Below are positions 31,800 through 37,824 of a DNA stretch of 37,824 nucleotides, piece by piece. The stretch comes from Microcaldota archaeon (GTDB taxonomy: Archaea > Micrarchaeota > Micrarchaeia > Micrarchaeales > Micrarchaeaceae). The notes under the pieces were generated by a model, which saw nothing but the letters and a program-made list of their open reading frames with translations, made no database searches and was not told the origin of the DNA. Made by a program: the position numbers and the translations under genes. Position 1 is the first letter of the stretch. The number at the start of each line of letters is the position of its first letter. The DNA lies in contig JAJYDY010000004.1 in the NCBI GenBank assembly GCA_021790455.1, positions 1 through 37,824 of the forward strand. Reading direction: 5' to 3'.

Positions 31800-32337
31800 A
31801 AGACTGAAGCGCATGCCTCAGGTGATGCTGCCTAAGGACATAGGCTTCATAATAGCGCAGGCCGGCGTCACGCGCGACAGCGTCTGCGTCGATGCAGGTA
31901 CAGGCAGCGGATGGCTTGCGGTGTCGCTTGCCAGGATAGCGAAGCACGTCACAACCTACGACGTGAGGGAGGACTTCATAAAAGTGGCGATGAGGAACAA
32001 GGTCCAGGAGAACTTGGAGAACCTCGATATAAAATATGGGGATGTGACAAGGAAGATCGAAGAGAAGGACGTTGACCTTGTCACGCTCGACATGCCAGAT
32101 TCGGATAAGGCGCTGAAGAACGCCCACAAGGCCCTCAAGGAGAATGGCTATGTCGTCGGCTATCTCCCCCACATGGAGCAAGTAAAGAAGTTCGTAGAGA
32201 CTCTCGATAAGCTGAAGTTCAGGGATTCCCTAACATTCGAGATAATAATGAGGGACATCCTGGTCAGGGAGCAGGGAGTGCGCCCCTCTACAAAAGGAGT
32301 ATGGCACACGGGATATCTTGTTTTCGCGCAGAAGTGA
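31768..32337 (+). CDS. TrmI-like tRNA (adenine-N1)-methyltransferase, short form
   Basis: A 189-residue SAM-dependent enzyme, by similarity the TrmI/Trm61 family that makes m1A at tRNA positions 57/58. Motif I is VCVDAGTGSGWLAVSLARIA (residues about 39-58); RMPQVMLPKDIGFI before it is the conserved RxxQxxYPKD segment. The motif IV region is DLVTLDMPD, and the end is GVRPSTKGVWHTGYLVFAQK, all diagnostic of TrmI. The N-terminal beta domain of about 60-70 residues found in most TrmI is missing. Possible starts are ATG 31768, 31771 or 31777. It overlaps topA and may be translated by coupling. Substrate specificity is inferred from family only. Confidence 0.8.
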   Translation: MMQMFLPPHYRRLKRMPQVMLPKDIGFIIAQAGVTRDSVCVDAGTGSGWLAVSLARIAKHVTTYDVREDFIKVAMRNKVQENLENLDIKYGDVTRKIEEKDVDLVTLDMPDSDKALKNAHKALKENGYVVGYLPHMEQVKKFVETLDKLKFRDSLTFEIIMRDILVREQGVRPSTKGVWHTGYLVFAQK

Positions 32338-32360
32338 GAGGAAGCGCTCTCGCTTGCGGT

Positions 32361-32440
32361 TAAAAAATGAGGCGTATGTTTCCATACGCCCCGGGTGGAT
32401 GAGAATAGGGTTGTTACAGAATTAGCGTAAACTTATTCTC
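32361..32440 (-). ncRNA. Small RNA candidate with terminal hairpin and T run
   Basis: On the minus strand a TATA-like GTTTTAAATATTTTG (32459-32472) precedes, by about 25 nt, a segment that starts GAGAATAAG at 32440. Stem 1 pairs 32434-32440 with 32401-32407 (GAGAATA/TATTCTC). A terminal stem-loop pairs 32383-32390 with 32371-32378 (GGCGTATG with CATACGCC, four-base loop). It is followed by TCATTTTTT (32361-32369), terminator-like on this strand. The product would be about 80 nt. It lies in the convergent gap between the TrmI-like and half-TBP genes, so it may instead be a terminator structure for the TBP transcript. No C/D or H/ACA box pattern is convincing. Confidence 0.35.
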
Positions 32441-32553
32441 GTCGCGGAATGCGACAGCAAAATATTTAAAACGAAAGTATATAAAGTTATGCCTAAATAG
32501 ACGAATGACGGATGCCATTTCGACGAAAAACAGAGGCGCCCTTTTTCTGGCAT

Positions 32554-32889
32554 TTATGCGGCTGTTGGCTTGTTCTTTATCGTCGCCTTGAACCTCTTTA
32601 TCAGGTCTACAGCTTGGCTGACCGCCCTCTTGACGTCTGCCTTTGTCCTCGCCCCCGTGCAGATTATCTTCCCGTTCTTGAACAGCAGGAGCGCAGCCTT
32701 AGGGTCGTGCACCTTGTAGATCGCTCCAGGGAACTGCTCTGGCTCGTAGTCGACATCGTGCGACATCTTCGCAAGCCCGTAAAGGTCAAGGTCCAGCTGA
32801 AGGTCCGCGCTTGCTACTATATTCTCAACGTGATAAGTGGGCTTCAATACAACCCTCTTGTGAGGAGTAGAAACTGCACGCTCTGCCAT
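32554..32889 (-). CDS. Single-repeat TATA-binding protein (half-TBP)
   Basis: A 111-residue protein that matches exactly one of the two repeats of TBP. After a 17-residue N-terminus it has YHVENIVASADLQLDLDLYG, then EPEQFPGAIYKVHDPKAALL, then LFKNGKIICTGARTKADVKR. These include the two intercalating phenylalanines, Phe 53 in FPG and Phe 70 in LLFKNGK, and the TGA motif. Normal archaeal TBP is about 180 residues with two such repeats. Nothing resembling a second repeat is found upstream or downstream, and a TATA element (32919-32926) about 30 nt before ATG 32889 fixes the start. As a homodimer it would recreate the TBP saddle. It might instead be an accessory TBP paralogue. Confidence 0.85.
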   Translation of the reverse strand: MAERAVSTPHKRVVLKPTYHVENIVASADLQLDLDLYGLAKMSHDVDYEPEQFPGAIYKVHDPKAALLLFKNGKIICTGARTKADVKRAVSQAVDLIKRFKATIKNKPTAA

Positions 32890-32918
32890 TCGAACACCGG
32901 TTTAGATTCTCTATGAAC

Positions 32919-32926
32919 GTATAAAT
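32919..32926 (-). promoter_or_regulatory. TATA element for the half-TBP gene
   Basis: The minus strand reads GGTATTTATACG around this position, about 30 nt before ATG 32889. It supports the annotated start and makes an unseen N-terminal repeat unlikely. Confidence 0.5.
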
Positions 32927-32982
32927 ACCTTACGTATGCAATATCTAGTGCTTCCAAGCAATTACGAAATTCAGTGATAACA

Positions 32983-33291
32983 ATGACAAAGAGATCGCAT
33001 GGCCTGTTCGTTGGAAGGACAAGGCATCTCGCAAGGCACCACAAGCCATCATCGCTCAGTGTGAACGATTACATAAAGAAGTTCGAAGTAGGGGAAAAGG
33101 TGGTCATAGTGCCTAAGGGAAATACGCGGGACATCCCGCATCCGAGATACAGGGGAAGGATAGGCGTGATTACGGAAAAGAGGGGAGCCTCTTATGTTAT
33201 AAAGGTAAGGATAATGTCAGCAGAAAGGACCCTAATCGCCCCTGCGATACATCTTGAAAGGGTAAAGGAGCAGCGCGTACAGAAGGCCTGA
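32983..33291 (+). CDS. rpl21e: Ribosomal protein eL21 (L21e)
   Basis: A 102-residue large-subunit protein specific to archaea and eukaryotes. It starts MTKRSHGLFVGRTRHLARHH and contains the conserved YIKKFEVGEKVVIVPKGNTR and HPRYRGRIGVITEKRGASY segments. ATG 32983 gives the usual N-terminus; 32974 is an in-frame ATG. In many archaea rpl21e leads an operon with rpoF and the DUF655 gene; here those two genes are just downstream but on the opposite strand, so the cluster is conserved in content but inverted. Confidence 0.95.
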   Translation: MTKRSHGLFVGRTRHLARHHKPSSLSVNDYIKKFEVGEKVVIVPKGNTRDIPHPRYRGRIGVITEKRGASYVIKVRIMSAERTLIAPAIHLERVKEQRVQKA

Positions 33292-33293
33292 TT

Positions 33294-33318
33294 CTAAAAA
33301 AGAGAAAGAAAAAGGAAA
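33294..33318 (-). terminator. T-rich terminator between eL21 and DUF655 genes
   Basis: The minus strand has T5-T6 tracts just after the DUF655 stop (33321). It lies in the 29 nt gap between two convergent genes. Confidence 0.4.
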
Positions 33319-33320
33319 GA

Positions 33321-33917
33321 TTAGTATCTTCCTCTTCCTCCACCACCATAGCCCTCCCTCCTCACATAGGGCTTCGTGAACATGTAGAACCTCTCAGTGC
33401 CGTGGAGCTCGTTGACTATCCTGTCTGTTATGAGCTTGGCAGGATCCTGCATAAGCGATACCCTTTCTGTAATGTCCTTGAAGCTCTCGAACTTCTTCTC
33501 TCCCCTTGCTTTGAGTATCGCCTCCAGGTGCTTCTTCCCTATCCCGGGAAGCAGCTCGAGCGAATGCTCCCTTATGTTGAGGGGTCCCGCATTGTTGAAA
33601 ACATCGACGAATTTCTTTTCGCGCTCCTTTACGATCCTCATGACCATGTTTGGCAGCTCGTTCTTCGCGGTCTGCGTGAGTTCATCGACGCTTATCCTTG
33701 ACTTGATCAGCGATACCTTCTCCCGCTCATCCTTTCCTATGTAGACCCGCTCCCCTGCCTTTAGCGAAGCGCCCGGCTTCGGGACTGCTTCGAGCAGCGT
33801 GAACCATTCCTCGCCTATCAGCTGTGCGAGCGGCTCAGACCTTCCGGAAAAAGACTTGCCGCTGGACAGGAAGTCGAGCACAAGTGCGTATTCCTCGCGT
33901 TTCTCCTCTCCCAGCAT
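33321..33917 (-). CDS. DUF655 RNA-binding/HhH protein
   Basis: A 198-residue archaeal protein with an N-terminal OB-like region (EEYALVLDFLSSGKSFSGRS and ERVYIGKDEREKVSLIKSRI) and a helix-hairpin-helix near residues 120-150 (SLELLPGIGKKHLEAILKAR). The C-terminus is glycine/arginine-rich (EGYGGGGRGRY). This is the DUF655 family, universally near eL21 and rpoF in archaea and presumed to act in RNA metabolism. The start is ATG 33917, 22 nt after the rpoF stop. The frame runs on to 33965 but would overlap rpoF. Confidence 0.85.
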   Translation of the reverse strand: MLGEEKREEYALVLDFLSSGKSFSGRSEPLAQLIGEEWFTLLEAVPKPGASLKAGERVYIGKDEREKVSLIKSRISVDELTQTAKNELPNMVMRIVKEREKKFVDVFNNAGPLNIREHSLELLPGIGKKHLEAILKARGEKKFESFKDITERVSLMQDPAKLITDRIVNELHGTERFYMFTKPYVRREGYGGGGRGRY

Positions 33918-33939
33918 TTCAATCCACCCATTAAAACCC

Positions 33940-34272
33940 TTATGCGTGCTCCTTAACAGCTGCAAGCATCTTGCTTATCTCATCGTCCGAGAACGTCTTG
34001 TTCTCGTGCGCAAGTATCTGCCTCAGGGTCAGCGCGCTCTTCGGCAGAATGTCCATTATCCTGAAGGCGGTCTTCTCGCTCGCGCCGAGCGAGACCAGCG
34101 CGCTCTTGAGCTTCTCCTCCTTGCCTTTCTCCAGGCCGGCGAACTTCTTCGCGTGGTCGTAGGCGAGCTGCTGTTCGTATGTGAGCTCCTTCTCCTTCTT
34201 CTTGTCATCGAGTATGCGCTTTACCTCCCCAAGGGAGACAATGCTCTCAGACTCGCTCTCTCTTCCTATCAT
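33940..34272 (-). CDS. rpoF: RNA polymerase subunit Rpb4/RpoF
   Basis: A 110-residue archaeal subunit F that pairs with Rpb7/RpoE to form the stalk of RNA polymerase. Its N-terminus is MIGRESESESIVSLGEVKRI, followed by ELTYEQQLAYDHAKKFAGLE and the HRDC-like helical C-terminus DILPKSALTLRQILAHENKT. Starting ATG 34272 matches family length; the open frame to 34464 runs into unrelated sequence. It is cotranscribed with the DUF655 gene. A TATA-like CTTAATATACCC lies roughly 50-65 nt upstream, so a short leader is likely. Confidence 0.9.
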   Translation of the reverse strand: MIGRESESESIVSLGEVKRILDDKKKEKELTYEQQLAYDHAKKFAGLEKGKEEKLKSALVSLGASEKTAFRIMDILPKSALTLRQILAHENKTFSDDEISKMLAAVKEHA

Positions 34273-34462
34273 AAGTATCACTAGGGTTACTCTCTTTCCT
34301 GAAACACTATATTCTGAGGGAAAGGGTATATTAAGGTTTTGTTCCTGCGGGCTTTGCGCGTTAAAAACACTGCCTATTTTTAGCCAGTTCAGGGAATGCC
34401 GATAAAAGAGCGGCTGCATAACATTTTTAAAGTTATGAGCCTCATATAAATCAGGCGATTGC

Positions 34463-34762
34463 ATGAGGCTTTCTGAAATCTACAGCATGGATATATATAG
34501 CGACGGCGGTTCCTACCTCGGAGAAGTTCGTGATGCTATAATAGACCTTGAGAAGGGAGAAGTGAGCAGGCTGCTCATGGATGAATGGAGGACTATGGAC
34601 AGGGACGAGGTAAAGCATATGCTGCAGCAGAAGAGCATACTCTTCAAGAACATCAAGAACGTTGGAGACGTTGTCCTCGTTTCCGTGACCGGCGCAGCTG
34701 CTGGCAAGCCTCCTGAAAGTGGCGCGAGCGCGGAAGTGTCGGACCTTGCGAACAGGCGCTGA
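34463..34762 (+). CDS. PRC-barrel domain protein
   Basis: A 99-residue protein whose first 80 residues follow the PRC-barrel pattern: MRLSEIYSMDIYSDGGSYLG, then EVRDAIIDLEKGEVSRLLMD, then a late strand VGDVVLVSV. PRC-barrel proteins in archaea bind RNA, RNA-processing factors or cell-division machinery. The C-terminus is Ala/Ser/Gly-rich and flexible. ATG 34463 is divergent from rpoF by 190 nt. A TATA-like ACATTTTTAAAG lies about 35 nt upstream. A T-rich tract (34763-34810) follows the stop, so it is probably monocistronic. Confidence 0.75.
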   Translation: MRLSEIYSMDIYSDGGSYLGEVRDAIIDLEKGEVSRLLMDEWRTMDRDEVKHMLQQKSILFKNIKNVGDVVLVSVTGAAAGKPPESGASAEVSDLANRR

Positions 34763-34766
34763 TTTC

Positions 34767-34807
34767 CGTTTTTCTTTTACTCTTTTTTCCTTTTCTTTAC
34801 TTTTCTG
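34767..34807 (+). terminator. T-rich terminator after the PRC-barrel gene
   Basis: Several T4-T6 runs immediately follow the PRC-barrel stop and precede the TATA-like GCTTTAAATATG of the next gene (about 34827-34838). They are consistent with archaeal poly-T termination. Confidence 0.5.
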
Positions 34808-34865
34808 ATTCTTATTCCATGATAGCTTTAAATATGAGAATGGACACACCACTCCTAAGCAGGGT

Positions 34866-36356
34866 GTGCTGGTGGCAAAAGGCATCGTTGTTTCTATCGA
34901 AGGCATAGATGGAGCAGGGAAGACGACGCATGCGAGGCTCCTTAAGGAAGAGCTTGGCGCCCTAGCCATACTGGAGCCTGAGCCTACAATGAGCGACTTA
35001 GGCAGGTGGATAAGGAAAGAGCTTAAGGAGAAATGCCTCAACAACAAGCAGCTGCAGACCCTTTTCATCGCGAACAGGGTGGAGCATTTCGAAAAGCTTA
35101 AGAGGAAGATAGCGAACGGGATAACCGTCATTATGGACAGGGGAGAGATATCTACTGCTACCTATGGTGCATCAACGGGAGACTTCACACTGGAGGAAGT
35201 GCTAGCGACGCATCGGAGAGCAGACGTACCAAAGCCTGACCTCGTCATTTTCCTAAAGCTGTCCAATGAAGAGGCAAAGCGCAGGCGAGAGAGCAGGAAT
35301 GGAGGCAAGGAAAGGTTCGATGATGAGCAGTTCCAGCGTAAACTGGCTGGAACTTATGAAGCGCTTAGGGAGACGGGCGCATACAAGTGGGTAGATGTTG
35401 ATGCAAATCAGGGCGTGGAGGAGACCCACAGACAAATAATGCAGGTGCTGCGTAAGCATTGCGTTTTGGAAGGCAAGAAAATCCCGCGGAGGGACAGCGC
35501 GGCAAGATTCTACGCGACAGAGACCACAGTCGCGCTCGATGAATCGTGCAGGGTGCAGGTTCAGGAGATGGTTGTCGAGAGGTATATGAGCTGCGATAGA
35601 GTCCACTGGCTGAGGATGGAGAAGCCGCCCGAAGAGATCCTGGAAGCCGCAGAGAAGCTCTCCAAATTCGTGGGGCGAGTAGCCAAAGAGGTGGATGCGA
35701 GGTGGTTCGCGCGACAACTCGAGAGACGGGCGATATACAGCCTGTTATACGGCGAGGCGGGAGAGCTCGGAGAATATATTGCAAAGGAAAAGCGCGACGG
35801 AAAAGACTACCATAATGAGATGGCGGCAGAGAGCGTAGACCTTGTTTTCTATCTTGCGAAGGTCGTCACAGATGCAAATGTCGATGTAAAGAGCATGTGG
35901 CAGAAAATGGCGTTCAATGTAAAGCGGCAGAATGAGTTGCTGCTCCTCGGAGAGCAGAGCGCAGAGACAATATCGCAGACGCTTTCATTCGTCTGCGCAG
36001 GCATCGGCTCGCTTTCCAGCAGGCAATCATCAAAAGTCACGATAAACATCAACACAGACCCTGAGCCAGAACCTGAAAAGGACCCAGTATGGCTTGCGCA
36101 CTACAAACATATATCTGGTATGGAAGAAGAGCAGGACATAGAACGTCCATCACACTTCGAGCAGCATCCGCTTTCCTTTGATTTCGATTCCGGATGCACT
36201 ATCGCACTCTATCTCACATTGAAGCTGATTGACAAGCTTGATATGGACTTCGATGCGGCATGGGAGGGAAAGATGAAATTCAACGCTGCAAGGTTCGGGG
36301 CTCTCGCAAATGTTGCAGGAGGCGAAGCAGTCGCAAAAGGGAAACTAAAAGGGTAA
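34866..36356 (+). CDS. Thymidylate kinase fused to a MazG-like C-terminal region
   Basis: A 496-residue fusion. Residues 1-200 are a complete thymidylate kinase: P-loop SIEGIDGAGKTTHARLLKEE, DRGEISTATYGAS in place of the DRY/H motif, and a lid-like RRRESRNGGKERFDDEQF. Kinase action makes dTDP from dTMP. Residues about 280-375 show an all-alpha pyrophosphatase pattern: LLYGEAGELGEYIAKEK, then EMAAESVDLVFYLAKVVTDA and MWQKMAFNVKRQNELLL (E-x2-E, E-x3-D, K-x5-R). Residues 420-485 repeat part of it (ALYLTLKLIDKLDMDFDAAW). The fusion would tie dTTP synthesis to removal of dUTP or other bad nucleotides. Start is GTG 34866 (or 34872); the TATA element lies about 30 nt upstream. The tRNA-Glu begins 35 nt after the stop. 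Confidence 0.8.
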   Translation: MLVAKGIVVSIEGIDGAGKTTHARLLKEELGALAILEPEPTMSDLGRWIRKELKEKCLNNKQLQTLFIANRVEHFEKLKRKIANGITVIMDRGEISTATYGASTGDFTLEEVLATHRRADVPKPDLVIFLKLSNEEAKRRRESRNGGKERFDDEQFQRKLAGTYEALRETGAYKWVDVDANQGVEETHRQIMQVLRKHCVLEGKKIPRRDSAARFYATETTVALDESCRVQVQEMVVERYMSCDRVHWLRMEKPPEEILEAAEKLSKFVGRVAKEVDARWFARQLERRAIYSLLYGEAGELGEYIAKEKRDGKDYHNEMAAESVDLVFYLAKVVTDANVDVKSMWQKMAFNVKRQNELLLLGEQSAETISQTLSFVCAGIGSLSSRQSSKVTININTDPEPEPEKDPVWLAHYKHISGMEEEQDIERPSHFEQHPLSFDFDSGCTIALYLTLKLIDKLDMDFDAAWEGKMKFNAARFGALANVAGGEAVAKGKLKG

Positions 36357-36390
36357 TAGATAAATAACTGATGTCCCTTATTCTCTCTGG

Positions 36391-36465
36391 GCTCCCCTCG
36401 TCTAGCTCGGCCAAGGACACGGGGCTTTCAACCCCGTAACTCGGGTTCAAATCCCGAGGGGAGCA
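36391..36465 (+). tRNA. tRNA-Glu (TTC)
   Basis: A 75-nt cloverleaf. The acceptor stem pairs GCTCCCC (36391-36397) with GGGGAGC (36458-36464), with discriminator A. The anticodon stem CGGGG/CCCCG encloses CTTTCAA, with anticodon TTC at 36427-36429. The T arm is TCGGGTTCAAATCCCGA. There is no intron, and no CCA is encoded. A tyrosine recombinase gene begins 73 nt downstream, so this tRNA could serve as an integration site. Confidence 0.95.
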
Positions 36466-36537
36466 TTTTCATTTACGAGAGAGCAGGTTCATATCTCACA
36501 CCAAAAGTTATATATAGAGACACTTTCATAAGCTATT

Positions 36538-37743
36538 ATGCCATACATGGAAGACCAAGCTACGCTAGATGGTGTATTCGCCCGCGTGACGGAAGACCCG
36601 CTCATATCCAAGCAGAACGCCAAATACATAGAGGCGCATATCGAATTCCTGAAGGCCAAACAGTCAAACGTAAGAACCCTGATCAAGCACCTCTATCATT
36701 TAAGGAGATTCTTCAGGGTGCTGAAAACCCCCAAAAAGGACTTCAAGCGGATTACAAGGGCGGACATGCAGGCCGCAATGGCCGAGATGGAAGGCACGGA
36801 ATACAGCAGCGAGACTAAAAGGAACATAAAGGTCGTCGTCAAGTACTTCTGGAAGCACCTTAAAGGCGATGACGAGTTCTATCCGGTCGAGGTCAGGTGG
36901 ATCGACACATCGGGAGACAGAAAGAACAAGAAGATGCCGGAAGACCTGCTTACTGAGGAGGAGGTAAGGAGGATGATAGAATCCGCGACCACACTCAGGA
37001 ACAAGGCGATCATTGCAATATTATATGACACAGGGTGCAGGATAGGTGAATTGCTCAACATGAGAAAGAAGGATGTAAACCTGATCACAATGCCCGCGCA
37101 CGTCCTGTTGGATGGCAAAACGGGACAGAGGCAGGTTCCCGTCATATTCAGCGCGCCATATGTGGCGCAATACCTGAACTTCATAAAGGAAAAAAAGCCG
37201 AACGAGCCGATGTGGACATCGTATAACAATGGCAGGGATACTGACAGAAAGACGGATTACAGGGGAATATCGAAGATGCTCAAGATGGTTGCAAAGAAGG
37301 CGAAGATAGAGAAGAGGGTGCATCCGCATCTCTTCAGGCACAGCAGGGCGACGGCATACGCCAACAAGCTCACGGAGCAGCAGCTGAAGAACATGTTCGG
37401 ATGGACCAACAGTTCCACCATGGCCGCTACCTACGTTCACCTGAGCGGAAGGGACATAGACAGCGCGGTGATGCAGGCAAACGGCCTGAAACCACGCGAA
37501 GAGGCGGCTGAGCCAAAATTAAGGGCGAAAGTGTGCGAGAGGTGCCAGTTTCCTAATACTATGGATTCGAGCTACTGCAACAGATGTGCCCTGCCTCTCG
37601 ACGCCGGGCTGGCAGCGGAAATGCAGTACAGGGAAGGCAACATAAAGCAGGCAATAATCGATGTCATGAGGGATCCGAAGATAGTAGAGGATATAGTTCA
37701 TACTTATTTGTTAACGCAGGCGAAGAAGGGAAGAAAAGCATAA
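36538..37743 (+). CDS. Tyrosine site-specific recombinase with C-terminal zinc ribbon
   Basis: A 401-residue integrase-family enzyme. An N-terminal SAM-like core-binding domain (about 20-125) contains the LIKHLYHLRRFFRVLKTPKK pattern. The catalytic domain has Arg 168 in DTGCRIGELL, a beta-2/3 lysine in LLDGKTGQRQVPV, HPHLFRHSRATAYA (His and Arg), and the nucleophile Tyr near 299 in MAATYVHLSG. A zinc ribbon follows: VCERCQFPNTMDSSYCNRCA. This combination is common in archaeal chromosomal and element-borne integrases. It starts 73 nt after tRNA-Glu, on the same strand, and is the last gene in the window. Whether it is an element integrase or a resident Xer-like recombinase cannot be decided. 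The final 80 bases (37744-37824) show nothing recognisable. Confidence 0.88.
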   Translation: MPYMEDQATLDGVFARVTEDPLISKQNAKYIEAHIEFLKAKQSNVRTLIKHLYHLRRFFRVLKTPKKDFKRITRADMQAAMAEMEGTEYSSETKRNIKVVVKYFWKHLKGDDEFYPVEVRWIDTSGDRKNKKMPEDLLTEEEVRRMIESATTLRNKAIIAILYDTGCRIGELLNMRKKDVNLITMPAHVLLDGKTGQRQVPVIFSAPYVAQYLNFIKEKKPNEPMWTSYNNGRDTDRKTDYRGISKMLKMVAKKAKIEKRVHPHLFRHSRATAYANKLTEQQLKNMFGWTNSSTMAATYVHLSGRDIDSAVMQANGLKPREEAAEPKLRAKVCERCQFPNTMDSSYCNRCALPLDAGLAAEMQYREGNIKQAIIDVMRDPKIVEDIVHTYLLTQAKKGRKA

Positions 37744-37824
37744 GCAGAAGAGAGCAGACACAGAATAAAGTATAAAAATAGCATAAAATTATCAGTTCAA
37801 CAACACCAAACTAAAAGCATATCA

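Noticed and set aside
32503-32589. 28-codon ORF antisense to the 3' end of the half-TBP gene, preceded by AT-rich sequence
   Set aside because: No conserved pattern, and it overlaps a well-supported gene on the other strand; coding potential is not credible.

Overview
This 37.8 kb window is archaeal chromosome. It carries archaeal-type informational genes: uS15, eS1 (S3Ae), eL21, Rpb4/RpoF, DUF655, archaeal-type ValRS, topoisomerase I, a TrmI-like tRNA methyltransferase, a TRAM-domain protein and a single-repeat TATA-binding protein. Promoters look archaeal: AT-rich TATA elements about 25-35 nt before start codons, short or absent leaders, and T-rich terminators. Genes are compact and closely packed. 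Small surface proteins begin with class III (pilin-type) signal peptides carrying a QSAI[D/E] motif, and many proteins are reduced or fused. Together these suggest a DPANN archaeon, most likely Micrarchaeota. That placement is inference, because no rRNA gene is present. Most of the window looks close to 50% G+C; one gene (3531-4937) is far more AT-rich.

Layout. 105-3386: a small membrane protein, a glycosyltransferase and a HerA/FtsK-type ATPase. 3387-5790: an accessory islet with an AT-rich tandem HTH-RAM (Lrp-like) regulator, a strongly folded RNA candidate, and tiny ORFs for a transmembrane peptide, a zinc ribbon and a stand-alone RAM domain. 5832-12432: a HEPN-like protein, a multi-PAS histidine kinase, a PIF1-like helicase, a large secreted glycoprotein-like protein and a wHTH-receiver-GGDEF-like response regulator. 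12467-14987: a pilin-like protein, a secreted Ig-like protein and two unknown proteins, ending in a tRNA-Asn that overlaps the last stop codon. 15052-20700: accessory metabolism and membrane proteins (DUF1801, a coiled-coil orphan, an MFS transporter, a 5'-damaged methyltransferase, an SDR, tRNA-Lys, a PAP2-like protein, DUF1059). 20805-22902: an AlkA glycosylase gene and, 1.3 kb away, a duplicated fragment of its 3' end. 23119-27066: TRAM, ValRS, uS15 and eS1. 27101-29536: a pilin-type N-terminus fused to a six-bladed kelch-like propeller, a paired half-size DMT/SMR transporter and a small membrane protein. 29568-34762: TopA, TrmI-like, half-TBP, eL21, Rpb4/DUF655 and a PRC-barrel protein. 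34866-37743: a thymidylate kinase fused to a MazG-like region, tRNA-Glu, and a tyrosine recombinase with a zinc ribbon.

The points most worth attention are the single-repeat TBP, the nested-stem RNA at 5109-5291 inside a RAM-regulator islet, the pilin-propeller fusion with one predicted disulfide per blade, the Tmk-MazG fusion, and a bacterial-style sensory pair whose regulator ends in a degenerate GGDEF-like domain. I saw no CRISPR array, rRNA or complete insertion sequence.
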